A stretch of 64,000 nucleotides of DNA from Rhodoplanes sp. (GCF_013377085.1 NZ_JACAAX010000010.1:62001-126000); one strand, 5' to 3'. Positions 35,186 to 46,573 are shown, numbered from the stretch's first letter. Notes: a model not told the origin generated them from the letters alone. Translations and numbers: made by a program.

Positions 35186-36525
35186 ATGACGCCGAGCCAC
35201 GCCCTCCGACCCGCGCATGCCGCGCTCGCGCTGGCGTTGGCATTCGCCTGCGTGGCGGTGCCGGCGGTGCCCGGGCGTGCCCAATCGGAGCGCGCACCGC
35301 GCGGCCCGGCGACGCTCGACAGCATCCGCCAGCGCGACCAGGAGCTCGAGTCCATCAAGGCCGAGCAGAAGCGCGCGGTCGACACCGAGAAGGCGCTGCG
35401 CGCCGAGATCGACCGGCTCGGCGAGGACCGCCGCAAGCTCAACCAGACCATGATCGACACCGCCGCGCGGGTGCGCGGGGCCGAGCAGGCGATCGCCGCC
35501 ATCGAGTCGCGGCTCGACCTCCTGGAGAGCACCGAGCACGGCATCAACGGCTCGCTGGAGGGGCGCCGCGCCATCATCGCGCAGGTGCTGGCCGCCCTGC
35601 AGCGGCTCGGCCGACGGCCGCCGCCGGCCCTGCTGGTGTCGCCCGACGACGCGCTGAGGTCGGTCCGCACCGCGATCCTGCTCGGCGCCGTGCTGCCGGA
35701 GCTGCGCAGCGAGGCGGAGGCGCTCGCCACCGACCTCGCCGACCTCGTGCGGGTGCGCCGCGAGAGCGCCGCCGAGCACGCCAAGCGGGCCAACGACCTG
35801 GCCGTCCTGTCGGAGGAGCGCACCCGTCTCGGTCTTCTGGTCGAGGAGCGCCAGCGCCGTCTCGGCGAGGTCGAGAAGGAGCTCGACGGGGCGCGCCGCC
35901 GCGCCATGCAGCTCGCCCTCCAGGCCGACAATCTCAAGGATCTGATCGCCCGGCTCGAGCAGAATCTCGATTCGGCCGCCCGCGCCGCGCGCACCCAGGC
36001 CGACCGCCAGGCCGACCGCCAGCCGGCCGAGCCGCGCCGCGACCTCGCCGCCCTGAAGGATCCCGGCCGGCTCGCGCCGGGCGTGGCCTTCGCCTCTGCC
36101 AAGGGCCTGCTGCCGCTGCCGGTGAACGGCGCGCGACTGCGCGAGTTCGGCGCCTCGGACACGCATGGCGGGACCGAGAAGGGGTTGTCGATTACCGCCC
36201 GCGCGGGCGCGCAGGTGACGGCGCCGTGCGACGGCTGGGTCGTCTATGCCGCCCCTTACCGCTCCTACGGCCAGCTCTTGATCCTCAACGCCGGCGGCGG
36301 ATATCATGTGCTGCTGGCGGGCATGGAACGGATCACGGTCGACCTCGGCCAATTCGTCCTGACCGGAGAGCCCGTAGGGACGATGGGAACGAGCGGCCCG
36401 GCCACGGCAAGCACCGCCGCCGCCGGTGCCGCACAACCGATTCTCTATGTGGAATTCCGGAAAGACGGCCTCCCCGTCGATCCATCCCCATGGTGGGCAA
36501 CCAACGATAGCGAGAAGGTCCGCGG

Positions 36526-36529
<4 letters not shown>
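35186..36529 (+). CDS. EnvC-like murein hydrolase activator (degenerate LytM/M23)
   Basis: 447 residues. A signal peptide (ALALALAFACVAVPAVPGRAQ) is followed by about 250 residues of heptad-patterned coiled coil (DQELESIKAEQKRAVDTEKAL and similar) and a C-terminal LytM domain (LREFGASDTHGGTEKG to YVEFRKDGLPVDP). The zinc ligands of active M23 peptidases are not all present: HxGxD is replaced around EKGLSI and HxH reads HVL. This fits an amidase activator rather than an endopeptidase. Overlaps ctpA by 4 bp. Confidence 0.88.
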
Positions 36530-37866
<1,337 letters not shown>

Positions 37867-37892
37867 ACGGCGCGCGCGCCCAACCGAGCTCG

Positions 37893-37925
37893 AAGGGGCG
37901 GCCGCAGGGCCGCCCCTTTCGTTTT
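37893..37925 (+). terminator. Intrinsic terminator after ctpA
   Basis: Stem AAGGGGCGGCC (37893-37903) pairs perfectly with GGCCGCCCCTT (37908-37918) across a GCAG loop, followed by TCGTTTT. It closes the proA-to-ctpA unit. Confidence 0.85.
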
Positions 37926-38031
37926 AGGGCCCATTCGGTTTGACCCGGCGCCGACCGCATCCGTGTTTCCAACACGTGACGGAGTGCGTCGCGGAGCCAC
38001 CGGCGCGAATCGCGTGTGCTAGATTCGCGGC

Positions 38032-39270
38032 GTGATTCGCGAGGAGTCCTCGGTGGCCGGCGACGACCTGGAAAAGCCGCTCGGCGTGACGGAGCCCGGG
38101 CGCAAGCGGCGCCATATCCCGATCGGCATGCCGATCGCGGCCCTGCTGGTGCTGTGCCTCGTCACCTTCGTGGGCTGGGCCTTCGTGGTCGACGATCCGC
38201 TCGGCGGCGAGCCGGTCGTGGTGGTGAAGCTGCCGGCCGCGCTCCCGGCCGCGGGCGGACCTGCGGGCGGCGCCGCGCCGGCGCCCGCTCCGTCCGGGGC
38301 GGAGGCACCGGCCGCGCCCAAGGTCGAGGCAGCCGCCGCTACCCCGGCACCGGCCGGCCCGGCCGCGGGCGGCCAGACCATCACGATCATCGACGGCTCG
38401 ACCGGCAAGCGGCAGGAGGTCACGCTTCCCGCCGCGGGCGGCGCGGCCGGCGGCGAGGTCAAGCTCGCCGCGGTCGAGCAGAGCCTGCTGGAGGCGACCC
38501 GCCACGGCCACGTGCCGCGCATCGGCCTCAACGGCGGGCGTCCCTCGGTTGTCTATGCCCGCAAGCCGCCGCCCCTCAGCGACGGCGCCACCGCCCGGGT
38601 CGCCCTGGTGATCGGCGGCCTCGGGGTGAGCGCGACCGCCACGGCCGACGCGATGAAGAAGCTGCCGGGCGTCGTCACCTTCGCGTTCGTGCCTTACGGA
38701 AACGAGGTGGACAAGCTGGTGGCGAAGGCCCGCGGCGAAGGCCACGAGGTGCTGCTGCAGCTCCCGATGGAGCCGTTCGAGTATCCCGACAACGACCCCG
38801 GCCCGCAGACCCTGCTGACCTCTCTGACGCCCGAGCAGAACATCGACCGCATGCAGTGGGCGATGAGCCGCTTCCAGGGCTATGTCGGGATCGTCAACTA
38901 CATGGGCGGCCGCTTCACCTCGACCGAGACGGCGATCGGCCCGGTGCTGCGCGAGGTGGCCAAGCGCGGCCTCGTCTATGTCGACGACGGCTCCTCGCCG
39001 CGCAGCCTCGCCGGCCAGTTCGCCGGCGCCAACAACCTGCCCTTCGCCAAGGCCGCCGTGGTGCTCGACGCGGTGCCCTCCAACGCCGAGCTCGACCGGG
39101 CGCTGGCCAAGCTGGAGGCTGTGGCGCGCGAGTCCGGCAGCGCCGTCGGCATCGCCCGCGCCCTGCCGCTGTCGATCGAGCGCCTCGCCCAGTGGGCCAA
39201 GCAGGCGGAGGGCCGCGGCATCGTGCTGGTGCCGATCACGGCGATCGCGGCCAAGGCCAAGGCGAGCTGA
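38032..39270 (+). CDS. Divergent polysaccharide deacetylase family protein (DUF610)
   Basis: A 412-residue membrane-anchored envelope protein. One TM helix (IPIGMPIAALLVLCLVTFVGWAFVV) follows a short basic cytoplasmic end, then about 110 residues of Ala/Pro/Gly linker, then the NodB-like domain: ARVALVIGGLGVSATATADAM, LLQLPMEPFEYPDNDPGP, VGIVNYMGGRFTSTE and VYVDDGSSPRSL. In this divergent branch the classic metal ligands are altered, so activity is uncertain. Start GTG 38032; GTG 38053 is possible. Its usual neighbour rppH is displaced by a Bug gene. Confidence 0.88.
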   Translation: MIREESSVAGDDLEKPLGVTEPGRKRRHIPIGMPIAALLVLCLVTFVGWAFVVDDPLGGEPVVVVKLPAALPAAGGPAGGAAPAPAPSGAEAPAAPKVEAAAATPAPAGPAAGGQTITIIDGSTGKRQEVTLPAAGGAAGGEVKLAAVEQSLLEATRHGHVPRIGLNGGRPSVVYARKPPPLSDGATARVALVIGGLGVSATATADAMKKLPGVVTFAFVPYGNEVDKLVAKARGEGHEVLLQLPMEPFEYPDNDPGPQTLLTSLTPEQNIDRMQWAMSRFQGYVGIVNYMGGRFTSTETAIGPVLREVAKRGLVYVDDGSSPRSLAGQFAGANNLPFAKAAVVLDAVPSNAELDRALAKLEAVARESGSAVGIARALPLSIERLAQWAKQAEGRGIVLVPITAIAAKAKAS

Positions 39271-39299
39271 TACCCGTCTTTCCTGTCCTCGCCATTCTC

Positions 39300-39393
39300 C
39301 GTCATTGCCGGGCTCGACCCGGCAATCCATCAAGCTGCGGAAAATGCTCTTCTTTCGAAGGGATGGATCGCCGGGTCGAGCCCGGCGATGACG
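39300..39393. repeat. Dispersed palindromic repeat, family A, copy 3
   Basis: 94 bp with outer CGTCAT/ATGACG, left hairpin GCCGGGCTCGACCCGGC, an A/T-richer centre sharing AATCCATCAAG and CTCTT with copy 1, and right hairpin CCGGGTCGAGCCCGG. It separates the deacetylase gene from the third Bug gene. Confidence 0.9.
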
Positions 39394-39490
39394 GCGATGA
39401 AACTCCCGGTGAAGCCGTCGGCGAAAGCGGCTAGATTTGCGGTGCCCGCTCGGCGCCCCGCCGCGACCCCCGGATGTCCGGAGTTTTCAT

Positions 39491-40450
39491 ATGAGAGCCG
39501 TCGCCACGTTCGTCGCCCTCGCGATCCTGGCCGCGCCGCTGCCGGCGGCCGCCGCCGACGACGCCTATCCGACCCGTCCCGTCACCATGGTGGTGCCGTT
39601 CGCGGCCGGCGGCACCTCGGACGTGATCGCCCGCATCGTCTCCGAGCAGATGAGCCAGGCGCTCGGCCAGCGCATCCTCAACGAGAACGTCCCCGGCGCC
39701 GGCGGCTCGACGGCGCTGGCCCGCGTCGCCCGCGCGGTCCCCGACGGCTACATGATCGCCATCGGCAATGTCGGCACCAACGCGGCCGCCTACACGATCT
39801 ATCCCGAGATCAAGTACACCAACGACGACTTCGTCCCGATCGGTCTGGCCGCCAAGACCGTGCCGGTGATCGCGGTGCGCAAGGATTTTCCGGCAGCCGA
39901 CCTGAAGAGCTTCATCGCCTACGTGAAAGCCAATCCCGGCAAGGTCAATCTCGGCCATGCCGGCATCGGCTCGTCGAACTATCTCATCTGCAAGACCTTC
40001 ATGGCGGCGGCCGGCATCGATGTGACGCTGGTGAGCTATCGGGGCGCCGCCCCCGCCCTCAACGACCTGATGGGCGGCCAGGTCGACGGCGTCTGCGACG
40101 CCGCCGCCTCGGTGACGGGGGCGATCCAGAACGGCCTCGTGCGCGGCCTCGTCGTGTCGGCGCAAAGCCGCATGCGCACCCTGCCGGACGTGCCGACCGC
40201 CGTGGAGGCCGGCCTGCCGGAGTGGCAGCAGCAGGGCTGGAACGCCCTGTTCGCCCCCAAGGGCACGCCGCAGGCCGTGCTCGACAGGCTGAACGTGGCG
40301 CTGCGCAAGGCGGTGGCGAGCGACGCGCTGCAGAAGCGCATGGACGATCTCGGCTCCATCCCGGCGACCGAGGACGAGATGGTGCCGGCGAATGCCGGCC
40401 GGCTGGTCACGGCCGAGATCGAGAAGTACCGCAAGGTGCTGGCGCCCTGA
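39491..40450 (+). CDS. Bug/TctC-type periplasmic solute receptor (3)
   Basis: A 319-residue exported protein; ATG 39491 has CGGAG seven bases upstream. Signal peptide [23 protein letters not shown]; mature fold [87 protein letters not shown] and [13 protein letters not shown]. One internal Cys pair could form a disulfide. It stands alone, without transporter subunits or a regulator, between the deacetylase and rppH genes. Confidence 0.93.
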   Translation: MRAVATFVALAILAAPLPAAAADDAYPTRPVTMVVPFAAGGTSDVIARIVSEQMSQALGQRILNENVPGAGGSTALARVARAVPDGYMIAIGNVGTNAAAYTIYPEIKYTNDDFVPIGLAAKTVPVIAVRKDFPAADLKSFIAYVKANPGKVNLGHAGIGSSNYLICKTFMAAAGIDVTLVSYRGAAPALNDLMGGQVDGVCDAAASVTGAIQNGLVRGLVVSAQSRMRTLPDVPTAVEAGLPEWQQQGWNALFAPKGTPQAVLDRLNVALRKAVASDALQKRMDDLGSIPATEDEMVPANAGRLVTAEIEKYRKVLAP

Positions 40451-40485
40451 GCCGCAGGCGCCACACCGCTGACCATGAGACCCGC

Positions 40486-40992
40486 ATGACCCGCTTCGAA
40501 GACCTTCCCTACCGTCCCTGCGTCGGCGTGATGGTGCTCAACCGCGACGGCCTCGCCTTCGTCGGGCGGCGCACCGAGGGGCCCGAGCACGTCGATGCCG
40601 TGCACGCCTGGCAGATGCCGCAGGGCGGCGTCGATCCGGGCGAGGACCCGTGGCCGGCGGCGCTGCGCGAACTGTGGGAGGAGACCTCGATCCGCTCGGT
40701 CGAGAAACTCGGCGAGATGCCCGAGTGGCTCGCCTACGACATCCCGCGCGCCATCGTCGGCCAGGCCTGGAAGGGCAGGTATCGCGGCCAGACGCAGAAA
40801 TGGTACGCGCTGCGCTTCACCGGCGACGAGCGCGAGATCGACATCGCCAGCCCGGGCGGCGGCGCCCACAAGCCCGAGTTCGCCGCGTGGCGGTGGGAGC
40901 CGGTGGAAAACCTGCCGGGCCTGATCATCCCGTTCAAGCGGCCCGTCTACGAGCGGGTGGTGCAGGAGTTTTCGCGGTTCGCGACGCCGTAG
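40486..40992 (+). CDS. rppH: RNA pyrophosphohydrolase
   Basis: 168 residues. The Nudix box is intact: [20 protein letters not shown] (positions 49-68). The N-terminal [21 protein letters not shown] and AWQMPQGG are those of RppH/IalA proteins, which remove pyrophosphate from 5'-triphosphate RNA and so start mRNA decay; they also hydrolyse diadenosine polyphosphates. Start ATG 40486, 35 bp after the Bug gene. Confidence 0.95.
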   Translation: MTRFEDLPYRPCVGVMVLNRDGLAFVGRRTEGPEHVDAVHAWQMPQGGVDPGEDPWPAALRELWEETSIRSVEKLGEMPEWLAYDIPRAIVGQAWKGRYRGQTQKWYALRFTGDEREIDIASPGGGAHKPEFAAWRWEPVENLPGLIIPFKRPVYERVVQEFSRFATP

Positions 40993-41034
40993 CGGCCGCC
41001 CTGCCGGCGACGCGTCGAGCGGCGCGCCGCCCGC

Positions 41035-42360
41035 TCAGCGAAACAGCGGCTCACGGCGCGCGAACCGCGGCGCCAGCGCGTGGGCCTGCTCGTCCGGCTG
41101 CCAGCCGCGATAGACGACCGGATTGATGATGACGGCGCTCGCCGGTCCGGCCCGCAGGAGCACGCTCAGGGCCGGGTTGGTCCACGGCCAATTGTAGCCC
41201 TCGAACAGACCGCCGCGATACACCGCCGTCGCCTCGATCGGCACCCGCCCGGTGCGGGTCGTCACCTCCGATTCGAACGTCCTCGCCCAGTCGCGAAAGC
41301 CGACCGTGTGCACGAGGAACGGAATCAGCAGCGACCCGAGCAGCAGAAGCGCGACCCCGGAGACGGCGGCGTCCGGCTCGGCGACCGGCCGCCACCCGAG
41401 GCTCGCCGAGAACCGCCAGACGATCGTCACCAGCAGGATCCCGAACAGCCCGAGGCCGGCCACGGCCCGCGACAGGTAATGCATATCCGGGGGAAGCCAC
41501 AGCATCGGCATCGCGACGAAGACGACCGACAGGACCGCGGCGCCGATCAGGGCGGCGCGCCGCGACGACGGTCGTCGCGACACCAGCGCGACCAGGACCG
41601 CGATGCTCATGAGGCAGGTGTAGACGACCTGCGGACTGCGGAGCACCTGCTTGACGGCGGCGGCGCCGGCCATGTTGCCGGGGCTGCTCGGAGACAGGAT
41701 CGACCACGCCGCCACGGCCGCGCCGACCACAAACAGCACCGCCGCCAGCCCGAGCCCGGTCCGGGTGACGGCGGACGCGTCGTCACGCCGGACCAGCCGC
41801 ACAAGCGACGCGCCGCACAGCAGCGGCCCGAGAAAGACCGTCGCCTCGTAGGACCGCGTCAGCGCGGCGGCGAGAGCGACCAGCACGACGACGCCGCCGG
41901 TCCGCAGCGGACCATCCTGGACGAGGATCGCGGCGCACAGGGCCGCCATCGCGTAGGTCAGATTGTACTCGCCGGCGGCGAAGAAGCCCGAATCGAGATA
42001 GGTCGCCGCGAATGCCCAGACGAGCAGCCAGAAGCAGCGTGACCGAAACAGCACCAGGAGGGCGCCGGTCCAGGCTGCCAGCGGCAGCACGACGAGGGCG
42101 GCGCTGTGCAGCCGGATCAGGCCGTTGAGATCCGCGACGCCCGCCTCGAGCGCCGCCACCACGGGCGCCTGCAGGATCAGATTGGCGAACAGCCGCGGCG
42201 GGTCGGTCGTCCAGAACCCGTCCGTCTTCAGGATCTGCAGCAAAAAGTAGGCGCCGTCCCCGTAGAGACCGCGGGCCGACCAGACGCCGGACACGGCCAG
42301 CGCGACGATCGCGAGCAGCACCGCGGCGCGGAGCACGGGATCGAGGGTCTTTGACAGCAT
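41035..42360 (-). CDS. Polytopic membrane protein, unknown
   Basis: 441 residues from ATG 42360 (MLSKTLDPVLRAAVLLAIV). About ten to eleven TM helices, with a first large periplasmic loop between TM1 and TM2 (RGLYGDGAYFLLQILKTDGFWTTDPPRLFAN) carrying an Asp pair, and a last C-terminal soluble segment of about 85 residues (FRDWARTFESEVTTRTGRVP onwards). The layout, with an early acidic loop, resembles GT-C-type lipid-linked glycosyltransferases, but I see no definite signature. Encoded downstream of the lactonase-fold gene on the same strand, 204 bp away. Confidence 0.75.
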   Translation of the reverse strand: MLSKTLDPVLRAAVLLAIVALAVSGVWSARGLYGDGAYFLLQILKTDGFWTTDPPRLFANLILQAPVVAALEAGVADLNGLIRLHSAALVVLPLAAWTGALLVLFRSRCFWLLVWAFAATYLDSGFFAAGEYNLTYAMAALCAAILVQDGPLRTGGVVVLVALAAALTRSYEATVFLGPLLCGASLVRLVRRDDASAVTRTGLGLAAVLFVVGAAVAAWSILSPSSPGNMAGAAAVKQVLRSPQVVYTCLMSIAVLVALVSRRPSSRRAALIGAAVLSVVFVAMPMLWLPPDMHYLSRAVAGLGLFGILLVTIVWRFSASLGWRPVAEPDAAVSGVALLLLGSLLIPFLVHTVGFRDWARTFESEVTTRTGRVPIEATAVYRGGLFEGYNWPWTNPALSVLLRAGPASAVIINPVVYRGWQPDEQAHALAPRFARREPLFR

Positions 42361-42564
42361 GGGCCACTCTGTGAGGCGCCGGCGGCGCCGCGCGACGGTG
42401 CCGCGTCGGCGGCCGGACCGCAATCGGCAAGATGTCGATCGGCCGACGACCTCACCTGCTGCTCGCCGCCGCTCCGGAGCGTGGTCGAGCGAAGTGGCCG
42501 CTCCCGTGGCCGCCGCATTCGCGTGATCGGCGGTGCCGGGGCTCGTCCGCCGGAACCGGGCCGC

Positions 42565-43728
42565 TCAGTGGAGATCGACGATCTCGATCCAGCTCGCCGA
42601 CGGCCCGACCGGATAGCGCTTCAACAGCGTCAGGTCGCCCGACGCCTGGTCGATCCTGAAGACCGACAGGTCCGACGACTTCTCGCCGGCGCAGATCAGG
42701 AAGTTGCCGCGGGTGTCGATACGAAAGCCGCGCGGCTGCGCCTCGGTCGGTACGCTCTTCACGTAGGTCAGCCGGCCGGTGCCGGGCTCGACCGTAAACA
42801 CCGCCAGCGTGCTGCTGGACCGCTCGCTCGCATAGAGAAATCGGCCGTTCGGAGCGAGATGAAGGTCGGCAGCCCAGATCGCCGGTCGGGTGTCGGGGGA
42901 TTCCGCCGCCTGTCCGGCCGCGCTGCGTCCGTCGTGGGGCTTTCCTGGCGCGAGCCCGAGGCTCGCGGGCACGGCCGACACCGACTCGGCGACCGCAAGG
43001 AGCCCGGTCGCGGCGTCGACACTCAATCGGGTCACCGTGCCCTGGCTCTCGCTGAGGACATAGACGGACCGCCCGTTCGGCGCGAACCGGAAGTGTCGCG
43101 GGCCGGTGCCGGGTGGAAAGACGACCGCGGCGGGATCGTTGGGACGCAGGAGGCCGGTCTTCTCGTCGAACACGAACTGCTCCAGCCGGTCGGCGCCGAG
43201 ATTGGTCGCGTAGACGAAGCGGTTGGAGGGATCGGCGAGAACCGCATGCGGCTGCTTGCCGGTCCTCAGAACCTGAACCGCCTCGCCGAGCACCAGCCCG
43301 GACTCGGAGATCGGGCTGACGGCCAGACTGTCCGCGCCATAGGCGACGGACAGCAGGAACCGTCCGGTGCGATCGACCGACACGAACGGAGCGCTGTGGG
43401 GAAGCGGAACGGTCGCGAGCCGGACCAGGTCGCCGGTCACGGAGTCGATCGCGTAGGTCAGGACCGAGGTCGGCCGCGCGCGCACGTGGGCGTACAGGAA
43501 GCGCCGGTCGGGGCTGACGGCCATCGGCGTGACCACCTTCCCGGCCTCGACGGTCTTCAGAGGCACGAGATCGCCGGTGTCCTCGTCCAGCCGAAACGAG
43601 ACGATGTGGCCGCCGTCGGGGTTCGCGACATAGACGAAGGTCCTCGCCTGCAGCGCCGTCACGCCGCCGACGGCAAGCACGGTCGCCACGGCGGCCAGGA
43701 CGCGGAGCATCCTCTCGACACGGCCCAT
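42565..43728 (-). CDS. Exported lactonase-family beta-propeller (6-phosphogluconolactonase-like)
   Basis: 387 residues starting MGRVERMLRVLAAVATVLAVGG with a signal peptide ending near ALQA. The rest is a seven-bladed propeller of the YbhE/Pgl type (PF10282): repeated TFVYVANPDGGHIVSFRLDEDTG, RFLYAHVRARP, RFVYATNLGADRLEQFVFDEKTG, GPRHFRFAPNGRSVYV and RFLYASERSSSTLAVF. YbhE is cytoplasmic and hydrolyses 6-phosphogluconolactone; an exported copy more likely acts on an extracytoplasmic lactone or only binds a ligand. Start ATG 43728. Confidence 0.87.
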   Translation of the reverse strand: MGRVERMLRVLAAVATVLAVGGVTALQARTFVYVANPDGGHIVSFRLDEDTGDLVPLKTVEAGKVVTPMAVSPDRRFLYAHVRARPTSVLTYAIDSVTGDLVRLATVPLPHSAPFVSVDRTGRFLLSVAYGADSLAVSPISESGLVLGEAVQVLRTGKQPHAVLADPSNRFVYATNLGADRLEQFVFDEKTGLLRPNDPAAVVFPPGTGPRHFRFAPNGRSVYVLSESQGTVTRLSVDAATGLLAVAESVSAVPASLGLAPGKPHDGRSAAGQAAESPDTRPAIWAADLHLAPNGRFLYASERSSSTLAVFTVEPGTGRLTYVKSVPTEAQPRGFRIDTRGNFLICAGEKSSDLSVFRIDQASGDLTLLKRYPVGPSASWIEIVDLH

Positions 43729-43977
43729 CCTTCACTCCATCGGTCTGGGTTCGGCCGCAGGTCCTGCTCGTCCGGACGTGCCTCCCACGCCGCGCCGATC
43801 GACGACCTCGCACCGTCGTCACCGCTTAGGCTTCGACGAAGCAAAGTTCCATTTTCTAAGTTTCAACCGATGCAAACCGGCGGCGAACGATCCGGCCCTC
43901 CGGCCATCGCGGGCGGCGAAGAGGAAGAGCAGCAATGTCCGTTCCGGCGGACACGGCAGATCGGGGCCGGCCGGCGA

Positions 43978-44256
43978 TCAGCCGCGGGGACGTCCGCCGG
44001 ATGTGCGGGCGGGCCGGGACGACGATGTCACGGCCGCCAGCATGGCGCGGCCGCGGGCCGTCAGGCGCACCGGCGACGCGTCGCGCGTCGCGGCGCCCGA
44101 CCCGATCTCGACCAGGCCGTCGATGAGGGCATCCTCCCAGATCGACAGCCGCGGGCAGCTCGTCCGCCACGCCTCCATGACGTCCGCATAGTTGCGCGGG
44201 TGCTCGGCGAGCCAGCCGAGAAACTGGAGCGTGAGATAGGCGGCTGGTGTGCTCAT
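43978..44256 (-). CDS. Small winged-helix-like protein of unknown function
   Basis: 92 residues: MSTPAAYLTLQFLGWLAEHPRNYADVMEAWRTSCPRLSIWEDALIDGLVEI..., then VRLTARGRAMLAAV and a basic tail. Helices followed by a V-x-LTARGRA hairpin resemble a winged helix, so a DNA-binding or regulatory role is possible but unproven. The codon pattern and the protein-like sequence support it as real. It is divergent from the PAS sensor gene, with 229 bp between the starts. Confidence 0.75.
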   Translation of the reverse strand: MSTPAAYLTLQFLGWLAEHPRNYADVMEAWRTSCPRLSIWEDALIDGLVEIGSGAATRDASPVRLTARGRAMLAAVTSSSRPARTSGGRPRG

Positions 44257-44485
44257 GCGGGCTCCGTCAAGCGCGCAGCCTTCCGCGCCGGCAGGATGAA
44301 AACGTCCTTAACACCGCATTTAACCCAAATTTACTCACGAAAACTCAACTTTTCGGAGAAGTCGTGCGTCATTCTTGTGGGCTAGCCGACCGTCCCGCTC
44401 GCCGGCCGTGAAGGCACCGGCAAGACTTCCTTAGAAGATCGGGCGAACCCTGGGGCCGAAGCAACCTCCAGGAACGAGCTCATCC

Positions 44486-46126
44486 GTGAACCCTCACGTC
44501 GCCGCCGCCGTCAGCGCGATCCGGAGCCCCACGATCGCCGGGAAGCTCCTCAGGATCAATGTCGGGCTCGGCATGCTGATCGCCCTGCTGACAATCGTCG
44601 CCGTTTCGGCGATAGCGCAGCAGGCGACCCTTCGGGAGCTGATCCGCAATTCCGAGCGCGGCGCCCTGAACGTCGAGCGGATCAACGGGCTGGTCTACGC
44701 GACCGTCATGGAGTCCCGCGGCATTTACATGTCGCCCGACGCGGCGGCCGCGAAGCGCTTCGCCGACGGCGTGACGCGGTTCACCGACGAGATCGGCAAG
44801 GTCACCTCCGACTGGTCGAGGATGGTGCGCGCGGACGATGCCGTGCGGTTCGCCGGATTCCACGCACGGGTCGAGCAGTTCCGCGCCTTCCGCAAGGAGC
44901 TGGTGCGGCGCGCCGTGGATCTCGGCCCGCTGTCCGCACGCAAGTTCGGCGACGACGAGGCCGCACGCGCCGTGCGGGTCGCGCTCAACCAGGATCTCGA
45001 AGCCTTGTCGCGCGTCTATCAAGCCCGCGTGGACGAGATCGAGCGACAAACCGCCAGCTCAATTCTGATTTCCTGGTCCCTGGCGCTGACCGCCACAGTG
45101 ACGTTGGTGCTCTTGATCGCCGGCGCGTTCATGATGCACCGGTCAGTCGTAAAGCCTCTCACCGAGATCAAGGACGCGACTCTCGCGATCGCGGCCGGCC
45201 TAGTCGACGCCAAGACCCCTCACACCGACCGCCCGGACGAGATCGGCGCCCTCGCCGGCGCGATCGAGGTCTTCAAGAGCACCATGCAACGCAACGGGGT
45301 GCTCGACGCCGAGTCGGCCGCTGCCGTGGTCGAACGCAATCTGATGCTGGGCGTGATCCGTCTGCAGAAGCGCCACCTCGACACGGCGCTCGACAACATG
45401 GCGCATGGTCTGCTCGTGGTCGACCGGTCGATGCGGCTCGTCTTCTGCAACAAGCGCTATCTCGAGATCTACGGGTTGCCCGCCGACGCGGCGGAGCCAG
45501 GACTGCGGCTCGACGGCCTGCTGAGGCGGCAGATCAAGGCCGGGACGTTCTGCGGCGATATCGCCGCATTCATCCGCTGGATGGCGGACGGCAAGGTGAC
45601 GTCGGGCGACCTCGAGCTCACCGGCGGCCGGACCATCCGGATCTGCAACCGCACCTTGGAAGAAGGCGGCTGGGTCGCCACCCACGAAGACATCACCGAA
45701 CAACGGCGGGCGGAGCGTGCCCTCGAATGCACCGAGAGATTCCTCGGCACCGTCATCGAGAACGTTCCGGAAGCGATCATCGTGAAGGACGCGCGCAGTC
45801 TGCGTTACGTGCTGCTCAACCAGGCAGCCGATGCGCTCTTCGGCGTCCCTCGATCGGACATCATCGGCAAGACGGCCCGCGAGATCTTTCCCGCGGCAGC
45901 GGCCGAGATCATCGAATCCCATGACCGCGCCATGGTGGCCGCGGGGCATATGATGGAATTCCCGGATCACGAAATCGATACGCCGAGAGACGGTCGACGC
46001 ACCATCGTGTCACGGCGCCTGCCGATCTACGGTCAGGCGGGCGAAGTGACCTTCCTGCTGAGCGTGGTCGAGGACCGGACGGCGAAGGCGGCCGCTGCGC
46101 CGCTGCGCCTCGCCGCCGCCGAGTAG
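44486..46126 (+). CDS. Membrane PAS-PAS sensor protein lacking an output domain
   Basis: 546 residues from GTG 44486. Layout: TM1 (GLGMLIALLTIVAVSAI), a helical periplasmic domain starting NVERINGLVYATVMESRGIYMS, TM2 (SLALTATVTLVLLIAGAFMM), HAMP (HRSVVKPLTEIKDATLAIAAG), a first PAS-type domain (LDNMAHGLLVVDRSMRLVFCNKRYLEIYGLP) and a second (VIENVPEAIIVKDARSLRYVLLNQAADALFGVPR). The sequence ends after the second PAS with no HisKA, HATPase, GGDEF, EAL or MCP domain. The periplasmic module is a paralogue of that of the chemotaxis receptor at 13540-15252. The convergent atpC starts 37 bp beyond, so nothing was lost by a simple downstream frameshift. Confidence 0.88.
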   Translation: MNPHVAAAVSAIRSPTIAGKLLRINVGLGMLIALLTIVAVSAIAQQATLRELIRNSERGALNVERINGLVYATVMESRGIYMSPDAAAAKRFADGVTRFTDEIGKVTSDWSRMVRADDAVRFAGFHARVEQFRAFRKELVRRAVDLGPLSARKFGDDEAARAVRVALNQDLEALSRVYQARVDEIERQTASSILISWSLALTATVTLVLLIAGAFMMHRSVVKPLTEIKDATLAIAAGLVDAKTPHTDRPDEIGALAGAIEVFKSTMQRNGVLDAESAAAVVERNLMLGVIRLQKRHLDTALDNMAHGLLVVDRSMRLVFCNKRYLEIYGLPADAAEPGLRLDGLLRRQIKAGTFCGDIAAFIRWMADGKVTSGDLELTGGRTIRICNRTLEEGGWVATHEDITEQRRAERALECTERFLGTVIENVPEAIIVKDARSLRYVLLNQAADALFGVPRSDIIGKTAREIFPAAAAEIIESHDRAMVAAGHMMEFPDHEIDTPRDGRRTIVSRRLPIYGQAGEVTFLLSVVEDRTAKAAAAPLRLAAAE

Positions 46127-46163
46127 GTCCGCGAGCCGGGCCGAAAGCGGGTGATGTCTCGGC

Positions 46164-46565
46164 TCAGTGCCCGAGCGCGTCCTTGAGAGTCTGGAGCTGG
46201 GCGAGTCGCTCGGTCGCCTTGTCGCGGGTGCGGTCGTCCTTGGCGTCGGCGAGGTCTTCCTCGGCGTCCTGGATGGCCTGGCGGATCACCTCGGGCTGAA
46301 TCTCGTCGACCGGCACGACCTCCTGGGCCAGCACGGTCAGGCCGTTCGGGCCGACCTCGGCGAAGCCGCCACGCACCACGATCATGGTCGGCACATGCTC
46401 GCCGCCATAGACGGTGAGCACCCCGGGTCGCAGCGTGGCGACGAACGGCGCGTGGCCGGCCAAGACGCCGAAATCGCCCTCCTCGCCGGGCACGTCCACC
46501 TGGGTGACCTCGCCGGAGAACATCAGCTTCTCCGGCGACACGAGCTCGAAATGGAACGTGGACAT
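46164..46565 (-). CDS. atpC: F1 ATP synthase subunit epsilon
   Basis: 133 residues, MSTFHFELVSPEKLMFSGEVTQVDVPGEEGDFGVLAGHAPFVATLRPG, the standard epsilon N-terminal barrel, followed by the C-terminal helical hairpin (AIQDAEEDLADAKDDRTRDKATERLAQLQTLKDAL). It joins gamma and the c-ring and inhibits ATP hydrolysis. Last gene of the atp unit, separated from atpD by a 126-bp gap that holds a palindromic repeat. Confidence 0.97.
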   Translation of the reverse strand: MSTFHFELVSPEKLMFSGEVTQVDVPGEEGDFGVLAGHAPFVATLRPGVLTVYGGEHVPTMIVVRGGFAEVGPNGLTVLAQEVVPVDEIQPEVIRQAIQDAEEDLADAKDDRTRDKATERLAQLQTLKDALGH

Positions 46566-46573
46566 CTGTTCTC

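Noticed and set aside
44309-44325. CtrA-like site upstream of the PAS sensor
   Set aside because: The two TTAA boxes are eight bases apart, not the seven of the CtrA consensus, and only in an A/T-rich patch.
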